From: Pseudomonadota bacterium
Lineage (GTDB): Bacteria > Pseudomonadota > Alphaproteobacteria > Acetobacterales > Acetobacteraceae
NCBI GenBank assembly: GCA_021849425.1
Contig: JAJZSY010000002.1
Location: forward strand, 1 to 64,000
Length of the DNA stretch: 64,000 nt
Direction of reading: 5' to 3'
Positions 1 through 9,809 of this stretch are shown piece after piece (position 1 is the stretch's first letter; each line of letters starts with the position of its first letter). The position numbers were made by a program, and so were the translations under genes. The notes beneath the pieces were generated by a model, which ran no database searches, was not told where the DNA came from, and saw nothing but the letters and a program-made list of their open reading frames with translations.

Positions 1-114
1 CGATTCTTCAACTTCATCAAGCATTTCCGCGCAATCGCGACGCGCTACGAAAAGACCGCGCGCAACTTCCTCGCCGGCCTGCACCTCGTCTGCGCCATCG
101 CTTGGCTCAAATGA
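1..114 (+). CDS. IS5-family transposase, C-terminal fragment (cut by window edge)
   Basis: The first 37 codons read in frame 1 to a TGA at 112-114. The fragment shows the FNFIKHFRAIATRYEKTARN pattern and ends in HLVCAIAWLK, which is typical of the C-terminus of IS5-family DDE transposases (IS427/IS1031-like group). The rest of the protein lies outside the window, so intactness cannot be judged. The IS right end should lie a few bases downstream, probably near the CGACCTAAT at about 119-127; this is inferred from how tightly such elements end after the stop. Confidence 0.75.
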   Translation, partial: RFFNFIKHFRAIATRYEKTARNFLAGLHLVCAIAWLK

Positions 115-132
115 CGACACGACCTAATCATA

Positions 133-152
133 CCGATGCGATTTCGCATTGG
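133..152. promoter_or_regulatory. 20-bp near-perfect palindrome upstream of chemoreceptor gene
   Basis: CCGATGCGATTTCGCATTGG is a palindrome with a single mismatched pair. It lies between the presumed IS end and the start codon at 182. It could be an operator, a small hairpin in the leader, or part of an IS terminus. No T-run follows, so it is not an obvious terminator. Confidence 0.3.
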
Positions 153-181
153 TTTTCTATAGGTTTATCAGAGGGTTCTGG

Positions 182-1858
182 ATGAAATTTTCCCCGCTCG
201 GCGACCATCGGCAAATTCACGAGGCTGTCGGCAAGATGGCCGGTCTTTTGCGGGTCGGCGCCGACGGCTCGATCATCGATGCCAACGCGACGTTCTGCGC
301 GCTGCTTGCCGGCGAACGGGCGGATTTCATCGGGCGGCCGCGTGTCGCGCTGAACGGCGATGTCGTCGATCCGGACTATGTCCGTCATCTCGCCGAGGGA
401 ACGGGATGGCGCGGTGTGCAGACCCTTGTTTCGCCAAGGGGTGGCAAGGTGACCGTCCGGCTGGTGGCGCATCGGGTGGATGGCGGGCGGGGCGGAACGG
501 CCGAGCTGGTGCTGGCGGTTTCGGAGGCGGAACTGCGGACGATGCACGATGCGCGCGGCCTGCGGACCATTGCCAGCGGGCGCGGCATGCTCGAATGCGC
601 GCCGGACGGCACGATTCTCGACGTCAACAACAATTTTCTCCGTGCGGTCGGCTACCGGCGGGACGAGCTGATCGGCCAGCATCACCGGGTGCTGGCCGTG
701 ACCGGCGAGGCCGAGGGCGAGGCCTATCGCCAGTTCTGGGAGCGGCTTCGCGCGGGGGAGCATTTCGTCGGCGAGATCGCCCGCCGGCACCGCGACGGTC
801 ACACGGTATGGCTGGCCGAATCGTATAACGGCATGCGCGATGCCGCCGGCGCGGTGACCAGCTTGATGATCTTCGCCACGGACGTGACTGACCGGGTGCG
901 CGCCGTCGAGACGATCAAGCAGGCGCTGGGCGGGCTTGCCGCCGGCGCGCTGGATGTCTCGGTGCCGGAGGGGCTGCCGGCGCCGTTCGACGCGATCGCC
1001 GCCGACCTGAACGGCGCGGTCGGCGCGCTGAGGACGACATTGCGGCAGGTGCGGGAATCGTCGTCGGTGATCGATGGCAGCCTGCGCGAGATCCGTGCCG
1101 CCGCCGACGATCTGGCGCGCCGCACCGAGGGAGAGGCCGCCAGCCTGGAGCAGTCGGCCGCGGCCCTGGCGCAACTCGACAAGCATCTGCGCGCCACCGC
1201 CGACGAGGCGAAGCAGGCCAGGGAGACCGCCGCGGCCACCGCCGGCATGGCGGATGAATCCAACCGGCTGGTGAGCGAGGCCGTCGCGGCGATGCAGGCG
1301 ATCGAATCCTCGTCCTCGGAGATCGCGCAGATCATCGACCTGATCGAGGAGGTCGGGTTCCAGACCAACCTGCTGGCGCTGAATGCCGGGGTTGAGGCGG
1401 CACGGGCCGGCGAAGCCGGGCGCGGTTTCGCCGTGGTCGCCTCGGAAGTGCGCGCCCTCGCCCAGCGTTCGTCGGACGCGGCGAGGCGGATCACCCCGCT
1501 CATTCTCGGCTCGCGCCGCCAGGTGACGGAAGGCGTCGCTCTGGTGGCCCGCACCGGCGAGGCATTGCAGGGCATTTTCCGGGACGTCGAGGCGATGAAT
1601 GGGCGGATCGGCGAGATGGCGGCGGCGATTGCCGCGCAGTCCGACGATATCGGCGCGATCAATTCGGCAATCGGCTATCTCGACCAGGCGATCCAGCAGA
1701 ATGCGGCGATGGCCGAAGAGGCCAACGCCGCCACCGCCACCCTTGCCGGGCAGGCGGAGGCGCTTTCGGGGATCGTCGGGCGTTTCCGGTTTGCATCCGG
1801 CGCGGCGAAGCCGGACGCGCCGCCGCTTTTGCGCCTGGTGCGGAGCGAGGCGTCCTGA
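182..1858 (+). CDS. Soluble PAS-PAS methyl-accepting chemotaxis protein
   Basis: A 558-aa chemoreceptor-type signal transducer. Two PAS-like domains occupy about residues 15-120 and 122-245; the second has the DGTILDVNNNFL and GYRRDELIG motifs. A linker and a long helical MCP signalling domain follow. The hairpin tip at about 385-415 contains FQTNLLALNAGVEAARAGE and GRGFAVVASEVR, which are the CheA/CheW-contacting signature. No transmembrane segment is visible, so it is probably cytoplasmic and senses an internal signal such as redox state or energy. I chose the ATG at 182, preceded by GAGGG at 171-175, over the upstream in-frame TTG at 149. No che genes are nearby, so it stands alone. PAS ligand is unknown. 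Confidence 0.85.
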   Translation: MKFSPLGDHRQIHEAVGKMAGLLRVGADGSIIDANATFCALLAGERADFIGRPRVALNGDVVDPDYVRHLAEGTGWRGVQTLVSPRGGKVTVRLVAHRVDGGRGGTAELVLAVSEAELRTMHDARGLRTIASGRGMLECAPDGTILDVNNNFLRAVGYRRDELIGQHHRVLAVTGEAEGEAYRQFWERLRAGEHFVGEIARRHRDGHTVWLAESYNGMRDAAGAVTSLMIFATDVTDRVRAVETIKQALGGLAAGALDVSVPEGLPAPFDAIAADLNGAVGALRTTLRQVRESSSVIDGSLREIRAAADDLARRTEGEAASLEQSAAALAQLDKHLRATADEAKQARETAAATAGMADESNRLVSEAVAAMQAIESSSSEIAQIIDLIEEVGFQTNLLALNAGVEAARAGEAGRGFAVVASEVRALAQRSSDAARRITPLILGSRRQVTEGVALVARTGEALQGIFRDVEAMNGRIGEMAAAIAAQSDDIGAINSAIGYLDQAIQQNAAMAEEANAATATLAGQAEALSGIVGRFRFASGAAKPDAPPLLRLVRSEAS

Positions 1859-1863
1859 TCCGG

Positions 1864-1895
1864 CCCGGCGTTGCGCGGTTCGGAACCGCGCCGGG
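1864..1895. terminator. Bidirectional hairpin between convergent genes
   Basis: The short gap between the chemoreceptor and the convergent LacI gene contains GCGCGGTT (1873-1880) pairing with AACCGCGC (1884-1891) around a three-base loop, flanked by further GC complementarity. No U-tract is present. A role as a shared 3' terminator or RNA stabiliser is inferred from position and stem strength. Confidence 0.45.
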
Positions 1896-1897
1896 CT

Positions 1898-2956
1898 TCA
1901 GACGGCCGGATCGGGCGGCGGGCCGGATAGCAGCGAGCTGCCCCGGGCGACGAGGCGGAGCCCGACCTCGATGCGCTCGGGCGGGAGGGCATCGCCCCGG
2001 CGGCGGGCAGCGACCGCGCGGGCCAGCATCGCTCCGGCGCGCTCGCCAATACCCCGCGCATCCACCGCGACGGTGCTGATCGCCGGCACGGCGCAGCGCG
2101 ACACCTCGAAATCGCCGAAGCCGCCGATGGCGATGCGCGCCGGCACGGCGATACCCCGCCGCTGGCATTCGCCGATCGCGCCGAAGGCGATCAGGTCGCT
2201 GGCGCACACGACCGCGTCGATCTCGGGCCAGCGTTCCAGCAGCCGCGCCATGCCCTCGGCGCCGTGGCGCATCGAGAGCGGCGGCTGGCCGTGGCGGAAC
2301 AGACGAGGCGGGCCGAGCCCGGCGGAAGCCAGCGCCTCTTCATAGCCACGGCCGCGCTCCTCGCCGCGCGGATCGCGCCTTGAGGCGCCGCCGAGAAAGG
2401 CGATTCGGCGGCGCCCGATCGATGCGAGATGCGCCGTCATCGCCGCCCCCGCGGCACGGTTGGAGAAGCCGACCACGCCGCCGATGGGGGACGCGGGCAG
2501 ATCCCATGTCTCGACCACCGGCAGCGCCGAGCGGCCGAGCAAGGCGGCGACGCGCCGGCTGTGCGCCCCGCCGGTCAGCACGATGCCCTCGGGCCGGTGG
2601 CGCATCAGCGTGTGGAGCAGCGCCTCCTCGCGGGCGCTGCTGTAGAGCGTGGTGCCCAGCAGCAGGTCGAGCCCTGCCTGGCGGAGCGCGGCCTCAAGCC
2701 CGGCGACGGTTTCGGCGAAGTTGGAATTGTCCATCGAGGGAACGATGGCGGCGACGAAGCCGGACCGCCGGCTGGCCAACGCGCCGGCCGCCGCGTGCGG
2801 CACATAGCCGAGCCGGGACACCGCCTCCATGATCCGCGCCCGCGTCGGCGCCGCCACCACCGCGCCGCGCAACGCCCGCGAGACGGTCATTTTCGACACG
2901 CCGGCGGCGGCGGCGACATCGTCCATCGTCGGCGCGCGATCGAGCGGGGAGGTCAT
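1898..2956 (-). CDS. LacI-family transcriptional regulator (GntR/IdnR type)
   Basis: A 352-aa LacI-family repressor. Residues about 9-30 form the helix-turn-helix (TMDDVAAAAGVSKMTVSRAL), followed by the hinge (PHAAAGALASRR) and a periplasmic-binding-protein-like effector domain starting at FVAAIVPSMDNSNFAETVAG. That last pattern is typical of gluconate/idonate-type members. It lies 11 nt downstream of the idonate-type dehydrogenase on the same strand and is probably co-transcribed with it. The divergent intergenic region carries a LacI-type palindrome at 4048-4061, its likely target. Effector is inferred to be a sugar acid. Confidence 0.85.
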   Translation of the reverse strand: MTSPLDRAPTMDDVAAAAGVSKMTVSRALRGAVVAAPTRARIMEAVSRLGYVPHAAAGALASRRSGFVAAIVPSMDNSNFAETVAGLEAALRQAGLDLLLGTTLYSSAREEALLHTLMRHRPEGIVLTGGAHSRRVAALLGRSALPVVETWDLPASPIGGVVGFSNRAAGAAMTAHLASIGRRRIAFLGGASRRDPRGEERGRGYEEALASAGLGPPRLFRHGQPPLSMRHGAEGMARLLERWPEIDAVVCASDLIAFGAIGECQRRGIAVPARIAIGGFGDFEVSRCAVPAISTVAVDARGIGERAGAMLARAVAARRRGDALPPERIEVGLRLVARGSSLLSGPPPDPAV

Positions 2957-2967
2957 CGCGCCAGCGC

Positions 2968-3996
2968 CTAGAAGGCGAGCTGGACCTTCACCGCGCGCGC
3001 CTTGTCAGCCGCGAGCGCGAAAGCCTCCGCCGCCCGCGCCGCCGGCAGCACCGCGCTGAGCAGGGGGTCGGGGTCGATCGCGCCGGATGCGAGCAGCGCC
3101 ACCGCCTCGGCGAATTCGGGGCCGAAGCGGAAAGCGCCGGCCAGCTCGATCTCCTTGCTCACCAGCGCCATCAGCGGCAGGGTCATGTCGCCGCCAAGAC
3201 CGAGCTGGACGATCCGTCCCTGCGGGCGCACCACCGCGATCAGCCCGGCGAGCGAGGCGGCGGCACCCGACGCCTCGATCGCCGCATCGAACCGGCCCTT
3301 GCCCTCGGCGAAGCGGGCGAGACCCTCCGGTTTCTGACCGAGATCGACCGTTTCGGTCGCGCCCAGCCGGGCCGCGAGGGCGAGCGGGGCGCCAAGCACG
3401 TCGCAGGCGACGATCTCGGCAGCACCACGATGCCGTGCCGCGAGCAAGGCGAGCAGGCCGATCGGCCCCATGCCCGCGATGATCACCCGCATCCCCGGCC
3501 CGATCCCCGCCCGCGCCGCGGCGTGCAGCCCCACCGCCAGCGGCTCGGCGAAGGCGGCGCGCTCGACCGACAGCCCCGCCGGCAGCCGGACGAGCTGGCG
3601 CGCCGGCACCGTGATCGCGGAGCGGAACGCGCCGTTGATGTGCGGCCGGCGCATCGCGCTGCCGAAGAACCGCATGTCGGCGCAATGCTGCGTCGCCCCG
3701 GCAAGGCAGAACCGGCAGGCGCCGCAGGGCAGCGACGGGTCGATCGCCACCGCCTCGCCGGGCGCGAAACCCGACGCGGCGCCGGCAACCTCCACCTCGC
3801 CCGTCACCTCATGGCCGAGCACCATCGGCTCGGCCAGGCGCACCGGGCCGAAGCCGCCATGGCGCATGTAATGCAGGTCGGAGCCGCAGATCCCGCCGCG
3901 CAGCACCCGCACGCGCACCTCGTCCGGCCCCGGCGGCGGCGCGGGGCGATCCTCGATCCGGAGATCGCCCGCGGCGTGGATCACGATCGCTGTCAT
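2968..3996 (-). CDS. idnD: Zinc-dependent sugar-acid dehydrogenase, L-idonate 5-dehydrogenase-like
   Basis: A 342-aa medium-chain dehydrogenase. The catalytic zinc ligands are visible in GGICGSDLHYMRHGG and LGHEVTGEV. Four structural-zinc cysteines sit in CGACRFCLAGATQHC, and the NAD fold has GMGPIGLLALLAA. Length and motif spacing match L-idonate 5-dehydrogenases, which interconvert L-idonate and 5-keto-D-gluconate; sorbitol/threonine-type relatives are possible. It begins the minus-strand unit that continues into the LacI gene. A gluconate-5-dehydrogenase-type SDR starts divergently, which strengthens the sugar-acid assignment. Confidence 0.75.
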   Translation of the reverse strand: MTAIVIHAAGDLRIEDRPAPPPGPDEVRVRVLRGGICGSDLHYMRHGGFGPVRLAEPMVLGHEVTGEVEVAGAASGFAPGEAVAIDPSLPCGACRFCLAGATQHCADMRFFGSAMRRPHINGAFRSAITVPARQLVRLPAGLSVERAAFAEPLAVGLHAAARAGIGPGMRVIIAGMGPIGLLALLAARHRGAAEIVACDVLGAPLALAARLGATETVDLGQKPEGLARFAEGKGRFDAAIEASGAAASLAGLIAVVRPQGRIVQLGLGGDMTLPLMALVSKEIELAGAFRFGPEFAEAVALLASGAIDPDPLLSAVLPAARAAEAFALAADKARAVKVQLAF

Positions 3997-4047
3997 GGTG
4001 ATTTCCTCCTTGAGCGGTGGGCCGGGTTCGTGTTACGGCATCAAAAG

Positions 4048-4061
4048 TGTTACCGCTAACA
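4048..4061. promoter_or_regulatory. LacI-family operator between divergent sugar-acid operons
   Basis: TGTTACCGCTAACA has perfect TGTTA/TAACA arms around a central CG, the usual form of GntR/IdnR-type LacI operators. It lies 52-65 bp upstream of the dehydrogenase ATG, where it could block the minus-strand promoter. The neighbouring LacI gene is the obvious candidate to bind it; binding is inferred. Confidence 0.6.
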
Positions 4062-4089
4062 TGCGCCGGTTTCGGCAGTTCGGCAACCA

Positions 4090-4193
4090 TCCGGCACGAG
4101 CCGGCATAAAATTCGAGACCGGCCCGTGCCGGCGGATCAGAAAAATGACCGGCATTAGCCGGTGGAGCCAATAAATGACCGGCATTTGCCGGT
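4090..4193. repeat. Array of four 16-bp palindromes (ACCGGC-N4-GCCGGT)
   Basis: Sites lie at 4090-4105 (TCCGGC-ACGA-GCCGGC), 4118-4133 (ACCGGC-CCGT-GCCGGC), 4148-4163 (ACCGGC-ATTA-GCCGGT) and 4178-4193 (ACCGGC-ATTT-GCCGGT). Starts are 28, 30 and 30 bp apart. The last two sites sit in longer direct repeats that include an AAATG prefix. A possible -10 element, TAAAAT at 4107-4112, lies between sites 1 and 2. The array could be an operator cluster for an unidentified dimeric regulator or a run of leader RNA hairpins. Confidence 0.6.
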
Positions 4194-4206
4194 CGGGGAT
4201 GGATAC

Positions 4207-4971
4207 GTGGGACTGACTCTGTTCGACCTTTCGGGCCGCAGGGCCCTGATCACCGGCGGGCGCAGCGGCATCGGCCGCGCCATCGCCACCGGGCTCGCCG
4301 AGGCCGGGGCAACGGTCATTCTGAACGCGCGCGACGCCGGGCGGCTGGAGGAGGCCGCCGCCGCGCTGCGCGCCCTCGGGCTCGACGCCCATGCCGCCTG
4401 TTTCGATGTCACCGACGCCGACGCCACCGCGGACGCCATCGCGCGGATCGAGGCCGACGGGCCGATCGACATCCTGGTGAATAACGCCGGGCTGCAACAC
4501 CGCGCCCTGGCGGCGGATTTCCCGCTCGACGCCTTCGACCGGATCATGGCGCTCAATGTCCGCGCCGCCTTCGTGATGGCGCAGACGGTCGGCCGGCGGA
4601 TGCTCGCCCGCAACCGCGGCAAGATCATCAACATCGCCTCGGTGCAGAGCGAGCTGGGCCGCGCCTCGATCACGCCCTACACGATGAGCAAGGGCGCGGT
4701 CCGCCAGCTCACCCGCGGGCTCTGCGCCGAATGGGGCGGGCGGAACATTCAGGTCAACGCCATCGCGCCCGGCTATTTCCGCACCGAGCTGACCGCAACC
4801 CTCACCGCCGACGCCGATTTCTCCGCCTGGCTCGCCGCGCGCACGCCGGCCGGGCGCTGGGGCGAGCCGGACGAGCTGAAGGGGGCGGCGATTTTCCTCG
4901 CCAGCGCCGCGTCGGATTTCGTCAACGGCCAGATGATCTTCGTCGATGGCGGGCTGACGAGCGTCGTATGA
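4207..4971 (+). CDS. idnO: SDR oxidoreductase, gluconate 5-dehydrogenase-like
   Basis: A 254-aa short-chain dehydrogenase when started at the GTG at 4207, preceded by GGGGAT at 4195-4200. An upstream in-frame GTG at 4162 would place the palindrome array inside the coding sequence and make the protein longer than the family. Motifs seen: TGGRSGIG for the dinucleotide, NNAGLQHRA, catalytic Ser in NIASVQSELG and YTMSK. The NNAG-x-QHR pattern is typical of gluconate 5-dehydrogenases, which reduce 5-ketogluconate to gluconate. It heads a five-gene plus-strand operon and overlaps the next gene by ATGA. Confidence 0.75.
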   Translation: MGLTLFDLSGRRALITGGRSGIGRAIATGLAEAGATVILNARDAGRLEEAAAALRALGLDAHAACFDVTDADATADAIARIEADGPIDILVNNAGLQHRALAADFPLDAFDRIMALNVRAAFVMAQTVGRRMLARNRGKIINIASVQSELGRASITPYTMSKGAVRQLTRGLCAEWGGRNIQVNAIAPGYFRTELTATLTADADFSAWLAARTPAGRWGEPDELKGAAIFLASAASDFVNGQMIFVDGGLTSVV

Positions 4972-5848
4972 CCGCGATCGGGCTGATCGGCGCGGGGGTG
5001 ATGGGCAGCGCGATCGCCCGCCGCCTGCTCGCCGCCGGGTTCGGCCTGCGCGTGCACGACCGCAATCCGCCGAAGCTCGCCGCCCTCGCCGCGCAGGGCG
5101 CCCTGCCCGCCGCCAGCCCGGCCGAGGCCGCGCGGGGTTGCCCCTTCGTCATTCTCAGCCTGAACGATGCCGCCGGCATTCGCGCCGTGATGTTTGGCGC
5201 TGGCGGAATCACCAGCGTCGCCGGGCCGGAGACGCTGGTGATCGACATGTCCTCGATCGACCCGGCGGCGACCCGCGCGCTGGCCGCCGGCTTCGCCGCC
5301 GCCTGCGGCGGGCGCTGGCTCGATGCCCCGCTCTCCGGCGGCGCCCCCGGCGCGCTGGCCGGGCGGCTCGCCGTGATGGCCGGCGGCACCAGCGCCGATT
5401 TCGAATCCGCCCGCACGGTGATGGATCATCTCGCCGCGCGCTTCACCCTGATGGGCGGCACCGGCGCCGGGCAGGCGGCCAAGCTGGCCAACCAGCTGCT
5501 CTGCGGCGTCGGCTTCGCCGCCCTCGCCGAGGCGATCGCGCTGGCCGAGGCCGCCGGGGTCGATGCCGCGCGCCTGCCCGAAGCACTGTCCGGCGGCCGC
5601 GCCGATTCCGCCATCCTGCGCGAGTTCGGACCGAAATTCGCCGCCCGCGACGAAACCCCGACCGGCCGGCTCGACAACATGGTGAAGGACCTCGCCGGCG
5701 CCGCCGGCCTCGCCGCCGAGGCGGGCCTCGCCCTACCGCTGCTCGACGCGACCCTCGCCACCCACCGCGCCCGCATTGCCGAGGGGCTCGGCGGGGCGGA
5801 TACCGCCGCGCTGATGCGCGCCTTTCCCCGACGCGAAGCGGGCGCGCC

Positions 5849-5852
<4 letters not shown>
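4968..5852 (+). CDS. Beta-hydroxyacid dehydrogenase (3-hydroxyisobutyrate dehydrogenase family)
   Basis: A 294-aa NAD(P)-dependent enzyme. The N-terminal Rossmann motif is GLIGAGVMGSAIARRLLAAG. The substrate loop DAPLSGGAPGA and catalytic lysine region GAGQAAKLANQLL follow in the usual order. Family members act on 3-hydroxyisobutyrate, tartronate semialdehyde, L-threonate or related beta-hydroxyacids; the exact substrate cannot be read from sequence. Start ATG overlaps the SDR stop (ATGA), and its own stop overlaps the ABC ATPase start. Placement among sugar-acid enzymes suggests action on a C4-C6 sugar acid. Confidence 0.8.
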
Positions 5853-7382
<1,530 letters not shown>

Positions 7383-7396
<14 letters not shown>

Positions 7397-8447
7397 GTCC
7401 GACGCGCTGGAGCCGAGCGGCGCCGAACGCGCCGTCCTGCCGCGCGCCGAACTCCGCCGCCGCCTGCTCACCGTCTATGGCCTGCCGATCCTCACGGTGG
7501 CACTGATCGTGCTGTTCTCGCTGCTGCTGCCGGACACGTTCCCCACCGCCGGCAACATGCGGGCGATCTTCGTGGTGAAATCGGTCGTCGCCCTGCTCGC
7601 CCTCGCCGCCCTGCCGCCGATGATCGCCGGGCGGATCGACCTGACCGTGGGCTACGGCATCGTGCTGTGGTCGATCATCGCGATCAGCCTGCAGGTGCAG
7701 TATCACTGGCCCTGGCCGCTGGCTGTGCTGGCGGTGCTCGCGCTCGGCGGGCTGTTCGGGCTGATGAACGGCATGCTGGTCGAGATCGCGCAGATCGACA
7801 GTTTCATCGCCACCCTCGGCACCGGCACCATCATCTACGCCCTCGCCGAATGGTATACCGGCGGCGAGCAGGTGGTGGGCACGCTGCCCGCCGCCTTCAC
7901 CGCCATCAACGACGGCCGGCTGTTCGGCCTGGTGCCCTTCCCCGCGCTCTACGTGCTGGTGGTGGCGCTGCTGCTCTGGCTGGTGACGGAGCGGATGCCG
8001 CTCGGCCGCGTGCTGTATGCGATCGGCGCCAACCGCCGCGCCGCCGAGCTGAACGGCATCGCGGTGCGGCGGCACGTTATCCTCGTGTTCGTCGCCTCCG
8101 GCGTGCTGACCGCCTTCGCCTCGGTGGTGTTGGCGGCACAGCTGCGGATCGGCGCGACCAGCCTCGGGCTGAGCTACCTGCTGCCCGCTTTGGTCGGCGC
8201 CTTTCTCGGCTCGACCACGATCCGCCCCGGCCGGGTGAATGTGTGGGGCACGGTGGTGGCGGAGCTGCTGCTCGCGGTCGGCATTTCCGGCATCGAGCAG
8301 CTCGGCGGCGCGTTCTTCGTCTCCAGCCTGTTCAACGGCGTCACCCTCGTGGTCTCGATCGGCCTGGCCGGTCTCGCGCAGCGGCGACGCGGCGTTCTCA
8401 TCAAGGCGGCGCCGCCGGCGACCGCCGCAACCGGGGAGGACTCATGA
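7383..8447 (+). CDS. Sugar ABC importer permease (RbsC type)
   Basis: A 354-aa inner-membrane permease with about ten hydrophobic segments. It has the family features GRIDLTVG after helix 3, the ATPase-coupling region FIATLGTGTIIYAL and the ANRRAAELNGIAV loop. It starts 14 nt inside the ATPase gene and overlaps the binding-protein gene by ATGA, so the three are translated from one message. The cargo is inferred to be the sugar acid or sugar handled by the dehydrogenases upstream. Confidence 0.85.
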
Positions 8448-9550
8448 AAAAGAACATCACACTGCTGGCGGCGCTGGCCGTCGCCGGCTTCACGGCACAA
8501 GCGCTGGCCGCGCCGTCGATGCTCGCGACGGCGCGCCAGTATGTCGCCGCCGCGACCAATCCCGCCCTGCCCTATACCGGGCCGACCACCGGGCCCAAGG
8601 CGGTGGCGGGCAAGTTCATCGTCTATGTCTCGTCGAACCAGTCGAATGGCGGGGCGCGCGGCGTGGGCAAGGCGGTGCGCGCGGCGGCGACGGCGATCGG
8701 CTGGCGCTTCCGCCTGCTCGACGGCAAGGGCACGGCGGCCGGGCAGAACGCCGCCCTGTCGGAGGCGATCGCGCTGAAACCCGCCGGCATCGTCCTTGGC
8801 GGGCTGGATGCGACGCAATCCGCCCCGTTCATCGAACAGGCCGACAAGGCCGGGATCAAGGTGGTCGGCTGGAATGTCAGCCCCAAGCCGGGCCCGATCG
8901 CGAAGCCGGCCATCGTCTACAACGTCGCGCAGGACCCGCTGGAGGTCGCCCGCGCCGCAGCACTCTACGCTATCGCCCGCTCGGACGGGCATGCCGGCGT
9001 CGTCATCTTCACCACCAGCGAATTCTCGATCGCGCTCGCCAAATCGAACCGGATGGCGGCGATCATCCGCGATTGCAAGGGCTGCCACCTGCTCGGCATC
9101 GAGAACGTGCCGCTCTCCTCGACCGCGACGCGGATGCCGCAGGTGACCGCGGCGCTGCTTGCCAAATACGGCAAGAAATGGACCTATTCGCTCGCCATCA
9201 ACGACCTCTATTACGACTACATGGCGCCTGGCCTGTCCGCCGCCGGGCATCGCGGCGACGGCCCGCCCTACAACGTTTCGGCGGGCGACGGCTCGCAATC
9301 GGCCTTCCAGCGCATCCGCTCGAAACAGTTCCAGACCGCGACCGTCGCCGCACCGCTGGAGCTGGAGGGCTGGCAATGCGTCGATGAACTGAACCGCGCC
9401 TTCGCCGGGCAGAAGCCGGTCGCCGAGCCTGACCCGGTGCATCTGTTTACCCCGGAAAACGTCAACCAGGACGGCGGCGACAAGGACGTGTTCAATCCGC
9501 CGAACGGCTACAAGAAGGTGTTTCTGCGGATCTGGGGCCGCGCCGGCTGA
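8444..9550 (+). CDS. Periplasmic sugar-binding protein of the RbsABC-type importer
   Basis: A 368-aa class I solute-binding protein. A Sec signal peptide (MKKNITLLAALAVAGFTAQALA) ends at about residue 22. The mature protein has the Peripla_BP_4 pattern: FIVYVSSNQSNGGARGVGK, the KPAGIVLGGLDA turn and VSAGDGSQSAF near the C-terminus. It is preceded by GGGGAGGA and overlaps the permease stop. The last three codons and stop are also the first part of the 31-bp tandem repeat that follows. Ligand is unknown. Confidence 0.8.
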   Translation: MKKNITLLAALAVAGFTAQALAAPSMLATARQYVAAATNPALPYTGPTTGPKAVAGKFIVYVSSNQSNGGARGVGKAVRAAATAIGWRFRLLDGKGTAAGQNAALSEAIALKPAGIVLGGLDATQSAPFIEQADKAGIKVVGWNVSPKPGPIAKPAIVYNVAQDPLEVARAAALYAIARSDGHAGVVIFTTSEFSIALAKSNRMAAIIRDCKGCHLLGIENVPLSSTATRMPQVTAALLAKYGKKWTYSLAINDLYYDYMAPGLSAAGHRGDGPPYNVSAGDGSQSAFQRIRSKQFQTATVAAPLELEGWQCVDELNRAFAGQKPVAEPDPVHLFTPENVNQDGGDKDVFNPPNGYKKVFLRIWGRAG

Positions 9551-9750
9551 CCCCGGCGCGCAAGACCGACGCGCCGGCTGACCCCGGCGCGCAAGACCGA
9601 CTCGCCGGCTGACCCCGGCGCGCAAGACCGACGCGCCGGCTGACCCCGGCGCGCAAGACCGACGCGCCGGCTGACCCCGGCGCGCAGGACCGACGCGCCG
9701 GTTGACCCCGGCGCGCAAGACCAACGCGCCGGCTGACCCCGGCGCGGGAC
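9540..9750. repeat. 31-bp tandem repeat array, about 6.8 copies, starting at a stop codon
   Basis: Units begin at 9540, 9571, 9602, 9633, 9664, 9695 and 9726 (last one partial). Copies differ by only one or two bases. Each contains CGCGCCGG and CCGGCGCG separated by six bases, a perfect 8-bp stem, so a transcript would form a chain of hairpins. The first unit includes the final codons and TGA of the binding-protein gene. The unit length is not a multiple of three and most copies carry in-register stops, so the array is not coding. Confidence 0.85.
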
Positions 9751-9809
9751 GCTGCCACGCTGTTTTCGCGGTGATGGCAAACGAGTGGTTTGGGTATAGG
9801 CTGCGCATT

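Noticed and set aside
128-1186. Long minus-strand frames opposite the chemoreceptor
   Set aside because: Arg/Ala/His-rich composition typical of antisense shadows in GC-rich DNA; the plus-strand frame has recognisable PAS and MCP domains.
4162-4206. Upstream GTG start for the gluconate 5-dehydrogenase-like SDR
   Set aside because: It would add 15 non-family residues encoded by the palindrome array, while GTG 4207 has a ribosome-binding site and gives the family length.
9540-9750. CRISPR array
   Set aside because: The repeats are directly contiguous with no unique spacers.
9492-9808. Repetitive proteins on the minus strand across the 31-bp array
   Set aside because: The open frames result from the repeat itself; unit length is not divisible by three and no start signal or non-repeat domain is present.
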